Origin: Desulfovibrionaceae bacterium
GTDB lineage: Bacteria; Desulfobacterota; Desulfovibrionia; Desulfovibrionales; Desulfovibrionaceae
Direction: 5' to 3'
Length of the DNA stretch: 44,884 nt
Assembly: GCA_017454105.1 (NCBI GenBank)
Contig: JAFTDR010000211.1
Coordinates: 1-44,884, forward strand
The notes beneath the pieces were generated by a model that saw only the letters and a list, made by a program, of their open reading frames with translations, ran no database searches and had not been told where the DNA came from. A program made the translations under genes and the position numbers. This document shows, piece by piece, positions 26,513-35,966 of the stretch (position 1 is the first letter of the stretch; each line of letters begins with the position of its first letter).

Positions 26513-27708
26513 AATGGTTGTATATTTCCCTCGAAGAGGAGAGCCTGTATATCGACGGGAAAGGTATCCGTATTGATGGCCTTGATGATTTGGATATCGT
26601 GCTGCTGCGCGAGATCTATCCGTTCAGGTTTTTTGAGATAGTTGCCGTTTCGGTCAAGGCAAAGCACAACCGTAGGATACAGTGGCGCCTGGGGATTTGA
26701 TTGAACGACAAGACCCTTGAAGCCTCCTGTCAGCGCAATCGGCGTACCGACGGGGTAAATGCCGATCATTTTGATAAAGTGTTCAAGCAGTTCCTGATCC
26801 CAGGCGTCCCCACGCATATCGTACATAATGGAGAGCGCTTGACTGAGCGAAAGGGGGTCTTTGTAGACGCGTTTTGAGGTCAAGGCGTCGTAGACATCGC
26901 AAATTGAGAGAATGCTGCCAAAGGCTGAAATTTCCGGTCCCCTTCTTTTGTTCGGGTAGCCGGAACCGTTGTAGCGCTCGTGGTGATCGAGGACACCGTC
27001 AATAATGCACTGATCGACGCCTCTGGCCTTTGCGAGCAGTTCAGTGCCGTACAGGGGGTGCCGTTTAATGAGACGGAATTCATCTGGGGACAGCTTGCGC
27101 GGGGCATTCAAGATGGCAGGTGGAATTTTCATCTTACCTATGTCGTGGAAAAGCCCAGAGAGGCCAAGCATATGCAAATCGTCGCCCTGCATACCCAAAT
27201 GGAAACCGAAGGCTATGCTGAGAATGCTGACATTGACGGAGTGTGCGTAGGTGTAGTTGTCGAAGGTTTTGAGCTTGCTTAGGCAGAGCAGGGCATCCCT
27301 GTTGCGGGACATGCTTTGCATAATGTCCTGAACGATGAAGTCCTGGGCACTGAGAGTTACTCGTCCGCTTCGGGCATCTTCCATGACGTTCAGCATATGG
27401 CTGACAAACTCTTCGTACGGCTTTTGCTGACGGCTTATTTCTTCGTGAATCGGAATTTGCTGCGCTTTTTGGACTCGATTGGCATTTGCTTTGGCGAGCG
27501 TATCGTCGCTTTTGGTTTGAGACTGCGATTTTTCCGGGTCGTAGTACGCATCATGGAAGCCTTGTCGGATGATCTCTTCTATTTCCTTTTCGTTTGTCAC
27601 CAGACCGGGCTTGGCGTAGAGGTAAGGACGATTTTTCCACGATTCCCCTGTCTGTACAATATACATTCCAGGACGAAGATCTGTAATTGCAATATGAACG
27701 AATGCCAT
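26509..27708 (-). CDS. HD-GYP cyclic-di-GMP phosphodiesterase with DUF3391 N-terminus
   Basis: The 399-residue cytosolic protein begins with a DUF3391-type domain (DLRPGMYIVQTGESW at about 10-24), then a linker with a short charged helix. The HD-GYP domain starts near residue 150. Metal ligands H188-D189 lie in FHDIGKMKIP, HHERYNGSGYP includes G250-Y251-P252, and CDVYDALTS follows. HD-GYP enzymes hydrolyse cyclic-di-GMP, and all hallmark residues are present, so it should be active. It lacks a receiver domain, so its input is unclear. It follows lysC by 45 bases and overlaps the AEC permease gene. Confidence 0.9.
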   Translation of the reverse strand: MAFVHIAITDLRPGMYIVQTGESWKNRPYLYAKPGLVTNEKEIEEIIRQGFHDAYYDPEKSQSQTKSDDTLAKANANRVQKAQQIPIHEEISRQQKPYEEFVSHMLNVMEDARSGRVTLSAQDFIVQDIMQSMSRNRDALLCLSKLKTFDNYTYAHSVNVSILSIAFGFHLGMQGDDLHMLGLSGLFHDIGKMKIPPAILNAPRKLSPDEFRLIKRHPLYGTELLAKARGVDQCIIDGVLDHHERYNGSGYPNKRRGPEISAFGSILSICDVYDALTSKRVYKDPLSLSQALSIMYDMRGDAWDQELLEHFIKMIGIYPVGTPIALTGGFKGLVVQSNPQAPLYPTVVLCLDRNGNYLKKPERIDLAQQHDIQIIKAINTDTFPVDIQALLFEGNIQPL

Positions 27709-27753
27709 GGTAGGTCCCGTAGAGCGGCGCTTTTGCGGCTCTCACGCTGGATG

Positions 27754-28977
27754 CTAGGCAATATCCCAGTCCAAGCCGAAGGTATCATGGAGAATGCGCA
27801 CAGCAAGCTCGACGTATTTCTCCTGAATCAGGATGGTAATTTTGATCTCAGAGGTTGAGATCATGAGGATATTGATGCCTTCCTGGGTGAGTGCGGTAAA
27901 GGCCCGAGCCGCAACCCCCGAGTGATTGCGCATCCCGACACCTATTGCCGAAACCTTAGCGACATTGATGTCGTGGAGTATTTCCGAGGCGCCGATTTTC
28001 TCCGCGATCTCGTTCATGATGCTCAGCGTCTGCTGAAGATCTTTGCGGGAAACCGTGAAGGTGATGTCGGTATGGCCGTCCTGGCTTGTGTTCTGGATGA
28101 TCATGTCGACAAGAACGCCTTTTTCCGAAAGCGGTCCAAAGACTGCCGCCGCTGTCCCTGGAACATCGGGGAGGTCGCGCAGTGTGACGCGGGCTTGATC
28201 TTTATCGTAGGCAATCCCTGAAACTAAAACGGCTTCCATGCTGGCATCCTCCTTGGTGACTAATGTGCCGGGATCATCGCTGAAGGTCGAGCGAACACGC
28301 ACAGGAACCTTATATTTCTTGGCGAATTCAACAGACCGGATATGGAGTACCTTAGCCCCCATACTTGCCAGCTCAAGCATCTCCTCGTAGGAAACGCGGT
28401 CCATCTTGCGGGCAGCGGAGCAAATATTGGGATCTGTCGTGTAGACGCCATCGACATCCGTGTAGATTTCGCATTCCGCAGAGTCGAGGGCCGCTGCAAG
28501 CGCGACGGCAGAGGTGTCTGAACCGCCGCGGCCAAGCGTTGTGATTCTGCCTGATTCGGACAGGCCCTGGAAACCGGCGACAACAAGGACATCATACTGC
28601 TCAAGATAGCTCGTCAGCGCATCCTTGTCTATGTCAATAATACGGGCATTGCCGAAATCGTCGTTGGTGTGAATTGGAATCTGCCATGCGAGGAGCGAGC
28701 GGGCCGAAATGCCGGCGTCACGCAGAAGCATGGAAAAAAGGGCGACCGAGACCTGTTCGCCGGTCGCAACAAGGCAGTCACATTCCGCCTTGTCAGGACA
28801 AGGCGACCACTGTCCAGCGAGCGCAAGCAGTGTATTGGTGTCTCCGGCACGGGCAGAAAGGACGACAATGACTTTGCCGTGCGTGTCAAGGCCGTGTTTC
28901 ACCTTGCCAAGAACATGCTTCATGGCCTCAAGATCGGCCACTGATGTTCCGCCAAATTTTTGTACAAGAATTTTCAT
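27754..28977 (-). CDS. lysC: Aspartate kinase (lysine/threonine/methionine pathway)
   Basis: This enzyme phosphorylates aspartate, the first step to lysine, methionine and threonine. The 407-residue protein has the N-terminal KFGGTSV, GRGGSDTSAVALAAAL and TDVDGVYTTDP motifs, followed by two ACT domains from about 265 that provide feedback control (VSAIGVGMRNHSGVAAR in the second). I start at ATG 28977, which aligns with the family N-terminus KILVQKFGG; the preceding codon is TTG. No strong ribosome binding site is visible. The 174-base leader upstream contains two hairpins. Confidence 0.96.
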   Translation of the reverse strand: MKILVQKFGGTSVADLEAMKHVLGKVKHGLDTHGKVIVVLSARAGDTNTLLALAGQWSPCPDKAECDCLVATGEQVSVALFSMLLRDAGISARSLLAWQIPIHTNDDFGNARIIDIDKDALTSYLEQYDVLVVAGFQGLSESGRITTLGRGGSDTSAVALAAALDSAECEIYTDVDGVYTTDPNICSAARKMDRVSYEEMLELASMGAKVLHIRSVEFAKKYKVPVRVRSTFSDDPGTLVTKEDASMEAVLVSGIAYDKDQARVTLRDLPDVPGTAAAVFGPLSEKGVLVDMIIQNTSQDGHTDITFTVSRKDLQQTLSIMNEIAEKIGASEILHDINVAKVSAIGVGMRNHSGVAARAFTALTQEGINILMISTSEIKITILIQEKYVELAVRILHDTFGLDWDIA

Positions 28978-29151
28978 CAAATATTCAGCGCGCAGACCCA
29001 GCCTGTGCGACTGGGAGAAAACGCTGCCTCCAAGCTAACGGTAGCACCATGACGATGCAGGAAAGGCGCGCGGCAACGAAAATCGTTGCGCGCAGTCCTC
29101 GGTATTGCGCGAAAAAAACAGCTCGGCCTTGAGGTCAAGGTTTTGAGGTGT
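28978..29151 (-). promoter_or_regulatory. Structured leader of lysC
   Basis: Three inverted repeats lie between tsaE and lysC. On the minus strand, near 29125-29138, CCTTG/CAAGG is followed after a few bases by seven T residues, a possible terminator of the tsaE transcript. At 29066-29093 GCAACGA/TCGTTGC is extended by GCGC pairs. At 28997-29015 CCCAG/CTGGG forms a third hairpin. I could not match the conserved core of a lysine riboswitch. Confidence 0.4.
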
Positions 29152-29643
29152 TTAGATAAACAATTCGGGATGGTCAGCCGCGAGTTTCTTTGTCAGGCTC
29201 TGAAGAATTTTTTCTGCATCCCCAAAGGCCTCCATGGTCACAAGGCGCTCGCTTGGGCCAAGGACGCTTAGCCTAAGCGCAAGATAGGCTTGGGGGCGCA
29301 GATTTTCCGGCAGAAACTCCGCCCATTCCACAAAAACGGCACAGTGCGGATCCTCAAGCGCTTCAAGTATTTCCTCAGGGACAGACGATCCTGTGCGGTA
29401 GAGGTCACAGTGGAGAACAGGCGGTGTGACAGGGTAGCGGTTGCAGATGGAAAAAGAGGGACTTGCCACCTCCGCATGCGCGCTGCCTGGAAGTTCCTGA
29501 ACAATTGCCCGGATACAGTGCGTCTTACCGCTGCCCAAAGGCCCTGTAAACAAAAGGACTCTGAGCCCGCAGTCTTCTACCGCGCGCGCAAGATACTGCG
29601 CAAGGATTGCCGTCGCTTTTTCTTCTGCGAGGCGACAGCGCAT
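29152..29643 (-). CDS. tsaE: TsaE, ATPase for tRNA threonylcarbamoyladenosine formation
   Basis: TsaE works with TsaB and TsaD to make the t6A37 modification of tRNAs that read ANN codons. The 163-residue protein has the P-loop GPLGSGKT at 34-41, SPSFSICNRY in place of the usual 'SPTFxLxxxY', HCDLYR, and the Walker B-like VEWAEFLP. ATG 29643 is chosen because it lies two bases after the nnr stop (TAGCCATG) and aligns with the usual family N-terminus; the open frame extends ten codons further upstream. It is likely co-transcribed with nnr. Confidence 0.93.
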   Translation of the reverse strand: MRCRLAEEKATAILAQYLARAVEDCGLRVLLFTGPLGSGKTHCIRAIVQELPGSAHAEVASPSFSICNRYPVTPPVLHCDLYRTGSSVPEEILEALEDPHCAVFVEWAEFLPENLRPQAYLALRLSVLGPSERLVTMEAFGDAEKILQSLTKKLAADHPELFI

Positions 29644-29645
29644 GG

Positions 29646-31217
29646 CTAGCGATCCTTTTTCCGCTGCGCACAATCCATGGGGAGCGCGTCGGCTAGCATG
29701 GACGCAGTCATCCCCCGCAAGGGAAAGTCCTCCGCAAGTCGCTTGGCCGCCGCGCTGTGGCGCATAACGCCAACGGCTGCGACAAGAAGCGCTGAGAGAG
29801 GGGCCGGTATGTCTTCAAGGCTCAGATAGGCTCTCTGTGCGGAGAGCGCAGCGAGCAGTCCAGACAGCACGTCCCCTGCGCCGGCTATGGCGAGCTTTGG
29901 AAGATCCCAGGGCGAGACAAGCATGGGCCCATTGCCCTGGCCAATCAGAGTCTTTGCCCCTTTTAGGATCACAACGCCTTTGTTAAGCGCGCAGAGTGAG
30001 CGGAGGGCAAGAGGCCTGTTGTCCTGCACATCGCTGTTTGAAAGGCTGAGTAGGCGCGCGGCTTCGCCTGGGTGCGGGGTTATAATGTCCTGGTCGGTCA
30101 GCTTCGCCATCAGCTTTGGGGCTCGGGCGAGAAGGCTGAGCGCGTCGGCGTCCACAATGCAGGGCGGCCGGTTATCGGCCGATAGCAGGCTCTCTATAAA
30201 GGAGAGGGCGTTATCGCTCATTCCCATGCCTGGACCAACGACAAGGCATGAGTAGGCGTTTAGGTCAAGTGCGTCCTGCGCGTTTTTGGGCCAGTCTGTA
30301 TCCTGAACTGGATGGAGCATAAGTTCTGGGAGGTTGCCGTAGATTGCGCCGAGCATGGCCTTTGGGGCCACGCAGGTTACAAGACCGGCTCCCATGCGCA
30401 GGCTTGCCCGCGCCGCAAGATGGGCGGCTCCAGGGTGTTGCGCGCCGCCAAGAATCGCGATAGAGCCAAAGGTTTTTTTATGGCTGTTGTTTGGGTAGTG
30501 CGCTTCCACATTGGCTATGGTCTTTTTCAGAAGATAGGCGCTAGCCGGATAGACCGTCTGCACAGCCTTGGGTATGCCGATTGGCACAGCAAGAGTGCGT
30601 CCAACCCAGGGTTTGGCGTAGGGCTGCTCAAGGCCCAGCTTTATGGCTTCCATGCAAATGGTGAGCTTGGCCGCAATTGCGACTGGCTGCGGCTTGCCGC
30701 TTGTTCCGTTCAAGCCTGAAGGAATATCGATGGCCACGACAAGAGGTATGCCGCGCTTGTTTATGGCATCAATGCGGTAGGCGAGATCTGGTCTTAAGTC
30801 CTTGGTGAGGCCTGTGCCAACAAGGCCGTCGAGTAGGACTTTCGGGGCATCATCCAAGACACAGTCTATGGTTTTTTTCGGGATTGCGAGTTTTTCGGCA
30901 ATGGCAAGCTGGCTTGCGCAGGCTGCGCTGACATTTGGCGCATCCTTGAGACAATAGAGGGTGACCGGGACGCCCATATCAAAAAGGATGCGGGCCATTG
31001 CTACGGCATCCCCCCCGTTATTGCCGCTACCGACAAGGGCTGCGCACTGCATTGTTTTGATCCGGGGGGCAAGCCTGAGCAGGGCGTCAACAGCCGCCCG
31101 TGCGGCATTTTCCATAAGGACTAGGCCGTGTATGCCGATTGCCTGTGCTTCCTTGTCCCAGACGCTCATCTCGTGGGGGGTTGGAAGAGGCGCGAAACAG
31201 TGAGTTGAGTGAAACAT
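29646..31217 (-). CDS. nnr: Bifunctional NAD(P)H-hydrate epimerase/dehydratase (Nnr)
   Basis: The protein repairs NAD(P)H hydrates, damaged cofactors that form spontaneously. The N-terminal half (to about 215) is the YjeF_N epimerase with GSGNNGGDAVAMAR. The C-terminal half is the ADP-dependent dehydratase with VVGPGMGMS, TPHPGEAARLL and the ribokinase-like GAGDVLSGLLAAL. The 523-residue length is normal for the fused form. The start at ATG 31217 is nine bases after the stop of the permease-kinase gene, with only a weak ribosome binding site. It probably shares a transcript with tsaE. Confidence 0.95.
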   Translation of the reverse strand: MFHSTHCFAPLPTPHEMSVWDKEAQAIGIHGLVLMENAARAAVDALLRLAPRIKTMQCAALVGSGNNGGDAVAMARILFDMGVPVTLYCLKDAPNVSAACASQLAIAEKLAIPKKTIDCVLDDAPKVLLDGLVGTGLTKDLRPDLAYRIDAINKRGIPLVVAIDIPSGLNGTSGKPQPVAIAAKLTICMEAIKLGLEQPYAKPWVGRTLAVPIGIPKAVQTVYPASAYLLKKTIANVEAHYPNNSHKKTFGSIAILGGAQHPGAAHLAARASLRMGAGLVTCVAPKAMLGAIYGNLPELMLHPVQDTDWPKNAQDALDLNAYSCLVVGPGMGMSDNALSFIESLLSADNRPPCIVDADALSLLARAPKLMAKLTDQDIITPHPGEAARLLSLSNSDVQDNRPLALRSLCALNKGVVILKGAKTLIGQGNGPMLVSPWDLPKLAIAGAGDVLSGLLAALSAQRAYLSLEDIPAPLSALLVAAVGVMRHSAAAKRLAEDFPLRGMTASMLADALPMDCAQRKKDR

Positions 31218-31226
31218 CGTGCTGTA

Positions 31227-34200
31227 TCAGAAGATTTGCTTTAAAGTTGTCAAAAGATTGTCAATATTTATGGGTTTTGCAATGTGGCCGTTCATGCCGG
31301 CGTCAAGGGCCGCCTTGCGATCCTCGTCAAAAGCATTTGCCGTCATGGCGACAATGGGTGTTTTGGCCTTGGCTGCGTCAGTAAGCGAGCGTATGGCCCG
31401 TGTCGCCGTATAGCCGTCCATGGTGGGCATCTGTATGTCCATAAGGACGACATCGTAGTAGCCGGGCTCAGCCTTCATGACCTTGTCAACAGCTTCTGTG
31501 CCGTCACCGGCCTCTTCAACCTGAAAACCGCTCATGGTGAGAATTTCAACGGCTATCTCGCGGTTCACCTCGATGTCATCGACGAGAAGTATGCGTTTGC
31601 CCTCAAAATTCCACTCAGCCTCGGCTTCTTCCTCAGTCTTTTGGGCGAAATCTTTGGAAAAAGCCTCCTCAAGGCATCTGTCAAGTTCCGAGGCGAAAAC
31701 AGGTTTATTGCAAAAGGCCTTGACACCGGCCTTCTCGGCATCTTCCTTGATGGAGAGCCAGTCGTAGGCGGTCACAAGAATAATGATCGGCTTTTCGCCC
31801 TTTGCCTCATCAGTTATCGCCTGAGCGAGCTGGATGCCGTTCATATCGGGCATCTTCCAGTCGATAATGCAAATTTGAAATGGATCGTTGCGCTTTGCCG
31901 CATCCGTGTAGCGGAGTTGCGAGTCTTTGCCGGACAGAGCCCAATCAACTCTGGCTCCAAGCTTACTGAGCATATTGCTTATGGCATCGCAGGAACTGTA
32001 GTCATCGTCCACAACAAGGATGTGCCGGTTTGCAAGATCGACTGCCTGGACTTGTTGTTTTGTCTTGGCGATTTTGAAGGTAAAGGTGAGGATAAATTCG
32101 GATCCCTCGCCTTTTTTGGTCTTAAGCTGAATGTCCCCCTTCATGAGATCCACAAGATGCTTGGTAATGGACATGCCAAGTCCAGTTCCCTGAATCTTGT
32201 TTACAGTCGAGGTTTTTTCGCGTTCAAAGGCTTCAAATATTTTCGCCGCGAATTCTGGGGACATGCCCATGCCATTGTCCTTGATCCGAAACTCAAAGGT
32301 GCCGTTCTCGCCATCCCGGGCAAGTTCGCGCACGCTCACCTCAATATGTCCGCCGGCCTGCGTGTATTTAATGGCATTGCTTAAAAGATTCAGAAGAATC
32401 TGATTTAAGCGAAGCTTATCGCAGACTATGGTCTCGTCGTCAATGGCAAAGGCATTGATATCAAAGGTCTGCTGCTTTTCCTCAATCTGTCCGATGATAA
32501 TGGTGTTTAGGTTGTGGAGGAGCTTAGGGATGCTGACTTCGGTGTTCTGCAGTTCTACCTTTCCGTTTTCAATGCGGCTCATTTCAAGGACATCATTGAT
32601 AAGAGAGAGGAGATGATTGCTCGAAAGCTGAATTTTATTGAGATAGTCGCGGATGACATCGGGATCTTTTTTGGTCAGCGCAAGGGTTGTGAAGCCGATG
32701 ATGGCGTTCATCGGGGTCCTGATGTCGTGGGACATATTGGAGAGGAAGGTGCTTTTCGATCGGCTGACCTCCTCGGCCTTCGCTTTCTCCATTTCAATTC
32801 TGCGCCGTCTGCTCTGCATAAGGGAGTAGACAATAAAGACAACGCCTATGCTCACAAGGATAATTAACATCTGCAGTGAGCTGTGTTTGACAAGCTGTCG
32901 GCCGAAGACCGTCATTTTATTTTCGAGAAATTTCTTTTCATCCTCGTCGGTCTGTATTTCATTTGCTGTGAAGGTTTTATAGTATACCGAGACATCCTTG
33001 ATCAGATCGTCGGTTGCGACCTGGACGTCCTGGCGCATCCACATAAGGGTTGAGGTGAATATGACAAAGAGCATGGAGAGCCAGACCATGGTGGATCGGC
33101 CAAAGCGCTCTGATTTGTCGTTTTTGAAGACCTTAAGGAAGTAGATGAAGCCGATCATGCCCCAGAGGGCGAAAATAAGATAGGACTCGGTCGCAAGGGA
33201 GCCGATTGACCAGAAGGAGGGGAGGAAGATAAACAGGCTGAGTGCCCCTGAAAGCACAATACCGAGAGCGCCGGTTATGAGATAGCGTGCGCGCTTCTTG
33301 CTTTTCGCTTTTTTGTAGGTGCAGATGGAAATATAGCCATAGGTCAATGTCGCGCCGATTGTCCCGATATCAATTATCCAGCCGATAGCCGTGCGTCCAA
33401 AGAAGGAGACAAAAATTGTTGATCCTATGACCAGGAAGATTGCGTTTTTGGGTATATTCCTATCGCTGCACCGAGTAAAAAAAGAAGGCAGAATCTTATC
33501 GTCCGCAACTGCATGCGTAAGCCTGCTTATGGCGATCGTAAGCCCCAGAATGCCGGTGGCCACTCCTGAGAGAATGGTAATGAAAAGAACAACAAGGCCA
33601 AATGTTCCGAGATATTCGCGTATAACATGAAAGACCGGCAAAGACAGAGAGGGCGCTCCTTCTATCTCCTGCGCGATACACTCTGCGTACTGCGTCCAAG
33701 TCAAGCCATCGCTGAACGGAAAGGAGGCAATGAGAGAAAAAAAGCAGTACATCAGGGTCGCTGCGACAACGCCGCCGAGCAAGGGGAAAAAGAGTGATTT
33801 TTTAGACGTGTTTATTTCTGTCTGCACATGTGAGACGGCTTCAAAGCCGCAAAAAGCCCAGGGAACAAGAGCGGCGACAGAGAAAATCTCGAAGGGTATG
33901 TCTTCATTCGGAAGAAAGGCCGGTGTTACATTGGCGAAGCCTCCGCCTTTGATCAGGACTCCCAAAAAGAGAGTGGTTCCGCCAAGAAAGAGCAGAACGG
34001 CAAAACAGGTGTTTAACCAAATGGCTATTCTGTTTTTGTAAATGCACAGAAGGCCGCCCAAGGTTATGCAAAGGGCTGTGCAGGCTACCTCTCCTCCGTA
34101 TACTTTGTATTCTGCGATACGGTAGTTAAAGCCGAATTTGAGGAAATTGTCCGTGAAATTATTGATGAGGAGAGGAAATGCGGTTGAGTTCGCCCAGATG

Positions 34201-34511
34201 ATCGCCGCATAGAGAAGCCAGAGAAACCAGCCGCAAAGGTAGGCGTGGTCCGCTCCAAGAATCGATTGGATATAGGTGTAGGCGCCGCCGGAACTCGGTT
34301 TTTCGGAAGACATGTAGTGATAGTTCGCTGCGATAATAATCATGGCGAGCGCGCCTAAGAGCATAGCTAGTGTCGAGCCTAAAGGGCCTGCCTTGGGGAG
34401 GAAAAGCGTGCCAGGCATAACAACAACCCCCCAGCCGACGCAGCAGCCGAGAGACATAGCTAAGACACGAAACGGTGTATAGCGCTTACGTGGAGAATGA
34501 TCTTGGGTCAT
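31227..34511 (-). CDS. APC permease-hybrid histidine kinase fusion with two receiver domains (copy 1)
   Basis: The 1094-residue protein joins a transporter-like sensor to a hybrid kinase. Residues about 10-470 form an amino-acid permease (APC)-type bundle of roughly 12 helices. The first carries [13 protein letters not shown] in the place of the GSG substrate loop, and [11 protein letters not shown] lies in the sixth-helix region. A further membrane pair flanks an extracytoplasmic segment of about 60 residues (near 490-555). Then follow a HisKA domain with phospho-acceptor H595 in SHDIRTPMN, an ATPase domain with [17 protein letters not shown] and [10 protein letters not shown], receiver 1 with D884 (IIDWKMPD), and receiver 2 with D1025 (LMDIQMP). 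No Hpt or DNA-binding output domain is present. The substrate may be an amino acid, by analogy. It sits nine bases upstream of nnr and is paralogous to 38912-42223. Confidence 0.9.
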   Translation of the reverse strand: MTQDHSPRKRYTPFRVLAMSLGCCVGWGVVVMPGTLFLPKAGPLGSTLAMLLGALAMIIIAANYHYMSSEKPSSGGAYTYIQSILGADHAYLCGWFLWLLYAAIIWANSTAFPLLINNFTDNFLKFGFNYRIAEYKVYGGEVACTALCITLGGLLCIYKNRIAIWLNTCFAVLLFLGGTTLFLGVLIKGGGFANVTPAFLPNEDIPFEIFSVAALVPWAFCGFEAVSHVQTEINTSKKSLFFPLLGGVVAATLMYCFFSLIASFPFSDGLTWTQYAECIAQEIEGAPSLSLPVFHVIREYLGTFGLVVLFITILSGVATGILGLTIAISRLTHAVADDKILPSFFTRCSDRNIPKNAIFLVIGSTIFVSFFGRTAIGWIIDIGTIGATLTYGYISICTYKKAKSKKRARYLITGALGIVLSGALSLFIFLPSFWSIGSLATESYLIFALWGMIGFIYFLKVFKNDKSERFGRSTMVWLSMLFVIFTSTLMWMRQDVQVATDDLIKDVSVYYKTFTANEIQTDEDEKKFLENKMTVFGRQLVKHSSLQMLIILVSIGVVFIVYSLMQSRRRRIEMEKAKAEEVSRSKSTFLSNMSHDIRTPMNAIIGFTTLALTKKDPDVIRDYLNKIQLSSNHLLSLINDVLEMSRIENGKVELQNTEVSIPKLLHNLNTIIIGQIEEKQQTFDINAFAIDDETIVCDKLRLNQILLNLLSNAIKYTQAGGHIEVSVRELARDGENGTFEFRIKDNGMGMSPEFAAKIFEAFEREKTSTVNKIQGTGLGMSITKHLVDLMKGDIQLKTKKGEGSEFILTFTFKIAKTKQQVQAVDLANRHILVVDDDYSSCDAISNMLSKLGARVDWALSGKDSQLRYTDAAKRNDPFQICIIDWKMPDMNGIQLAQAITDEAKGEKPIIILVTAYDWLSIKEDAEKAGVKAFCNKPVFASELDRCLEEAFSKDFAQKTEEEAEAEWNFEGKRILLVDDIEVNREIAVEILTMSGFQVEEAGDGTEAVDKVMKAEPGYYDVVLMDIQMPTMDGYTATRAIRSLTDAAKAKTPIVAMTANAFDEDRKAALDAGMNGHIAKPINIDNLLTTLKQIF

Positions 34512-34807
34512 TGTTGAATGGTCCTGTTGTTTTTAATCCTTTGTGCTATCGCAAGTGCGTTTGTAGAAGTGCAGAATATAGCAGAGTCAACGGCAAAAAG
34601 CGAGACGCTTTGCGCCTGAAAATTTTGACGGGAGCCTCAGGCGAAAAAAAAGGCCTGTATTGTTTTGCGCAAAGAAAAACCTGTTGCTCTATTCTGTGCG
34701 ACGTAAAACGTGAGCCGGGCTTTGGCAATCGGCTGCGCGGCTTGTGGGCATTTGTGCGTGTCACGCCCTGGCAACAAAAGAAATCTCTGTGCCATGAAGA
34801 CAATTTT
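34512..34807. other. 296-base region upstream of permease-kinase copy 1
   Basis: No gene is supported. It should contain the promoter of the minus-strand permease-kinase gene, but I cannot place -35/-10 boxes with confidence. TATATT on the minus strand near 34576 is the best -10-like match. Confidence 0.3.
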
Positions 34808-35785
34808 GGGTTGCTGACAGAAGCCTGGATAGCGGATCGACAGTACGATGCAAAGCAAGACGGGGATGGTTTATTTCTGGTCGTGACAGAGAGCGGTGGC
34901 AAGTTTCAAGGCCAAGAGACTCGCCAGCCAATCTCAGCAAATGGCTAGGCAAAAGCTTGCGGAGATCACGGAGCGTGCGCAGGCTGAAGAGTGTGCGAAC
35001 AAAGATGTGGCGAAAAAAGTTTCATGGGATGAGGGAAACACTTTTGAGTCCGTGTTTAGCGCGTGGGGAGCTGCCATACAGGAGCTGACCCAGGCGGATT
35101 TGATTGATTTGTGTCTGTCGATACGAGACAGGTCGGTTGCGACTGCGCGGCAAGCGTTTTGCAGCATGTGTTCGGATACGCCGAGGACCAGGGCTTGATT
35201 TCAGCCTCACCCGCACACTCTCTTTCCTGGGCGCTCCCAAGGCGCGAGGGCGGGCATTATTCATCGGTCTCAGAGCTTAGGAAACTGTATGACTATGTGC
35301 AAAGCGGACGCAGCACCCTGCAAGTGAGGGTCGCCTTGGAACTCCTTCTTACGACCGATCTTTGCGCTGGGAGGACGTTGATTTGGATCGCGGCACTGTC
35401 TTAGTCCTGCCCAAAAGTGTACACAAAAGAGATGGTGGCATCCCTGTCTTTCTTGGGCCAAGGACGCTCGAAAGTTTGCGGCGCTACGCAAACGCCCGAG
35501 GTCTGTCGCGAATTTATGTTCCCGGCAGCCGTCAGAAAAAAAGGCCGAAGCCTGTCCGCGGATTCGCTGCGGCCATGCACGCGGCGGGTATTGGTGGTGA
35601 AATGACGCGTCAGGGCTTTTGGTCAATTATGAAGACCATCGCTTATGACAATGGCGCACCTTCTGAGAGTACGCAATGCGCCTTGGGACACAAGGGCACG
35701 GAGAATGCGATCACCCAGGATGTTTTTCAAGCAGCCTTACGCAAATTTGCCGCCTGGTACGAGGACTATTTGCTGGCCTTAGTGG
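34808..35785 (+). pseudogene. Broken P4-like tyrosine recombinase (phage/island integrase)
   Basis: Pieces in at least three frames line up with a P4-type integrase from N- to C-terminus. First comes the N-terminal LTEAWIADRQ, then DGDGLFLVVTESGGKF (about 34811-34910). Next is RQKLAEITERAQ with the core-binding part (to about 35150). Then ASVLQHVFGYAEDQGLI to LLLTTDLCAGR (to about 35370), and finally LRWEDVDLDRGTVLVLPKSV to AAWYEDYL. Catalytic positions are lost: the first arginine region reads LCAGR, HGFR reads QGFW, and the tyrosine region reads DVF. With frameshifts and lost catalytic residues this cannot be active. It marks a former integrated element; no tRNA or att site is visible nearby. 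Confidence 0.8.
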
Positions 35786-35821
35786 CAAAACAAGACGGAT
35801 GCGTAGCGTTTGGGGCAAGAA

Positions 35822-35848
35822 AAAAGCCCCAGAGACACTGGGGCTTTT
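35822..35848. terminator. Bidirectional terminator after the integrase relic
   Basis: AAAAGCCCCAG and CTGGGGCTTTT form a perfect 11-base-pair stem around AGACA, with T-rich ends on both strands. It serves the relic on the plus side and could stop the ychF-acpS-sel1 transcript, which ends at 35967 on the minus strand. Confidence 0.85.
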
Positions 35849-35966
35849 GTTCGTACAAGCTGTTTGCGAGCTGCGCACTTTGCGTTTTTCTGTGGCCCGT
35901 TTTCTTACGCTCGCCTACGGAAAAACCTAAAATGCTCAACCTGTCTGTCCAAAGGATCCGCGCTGG

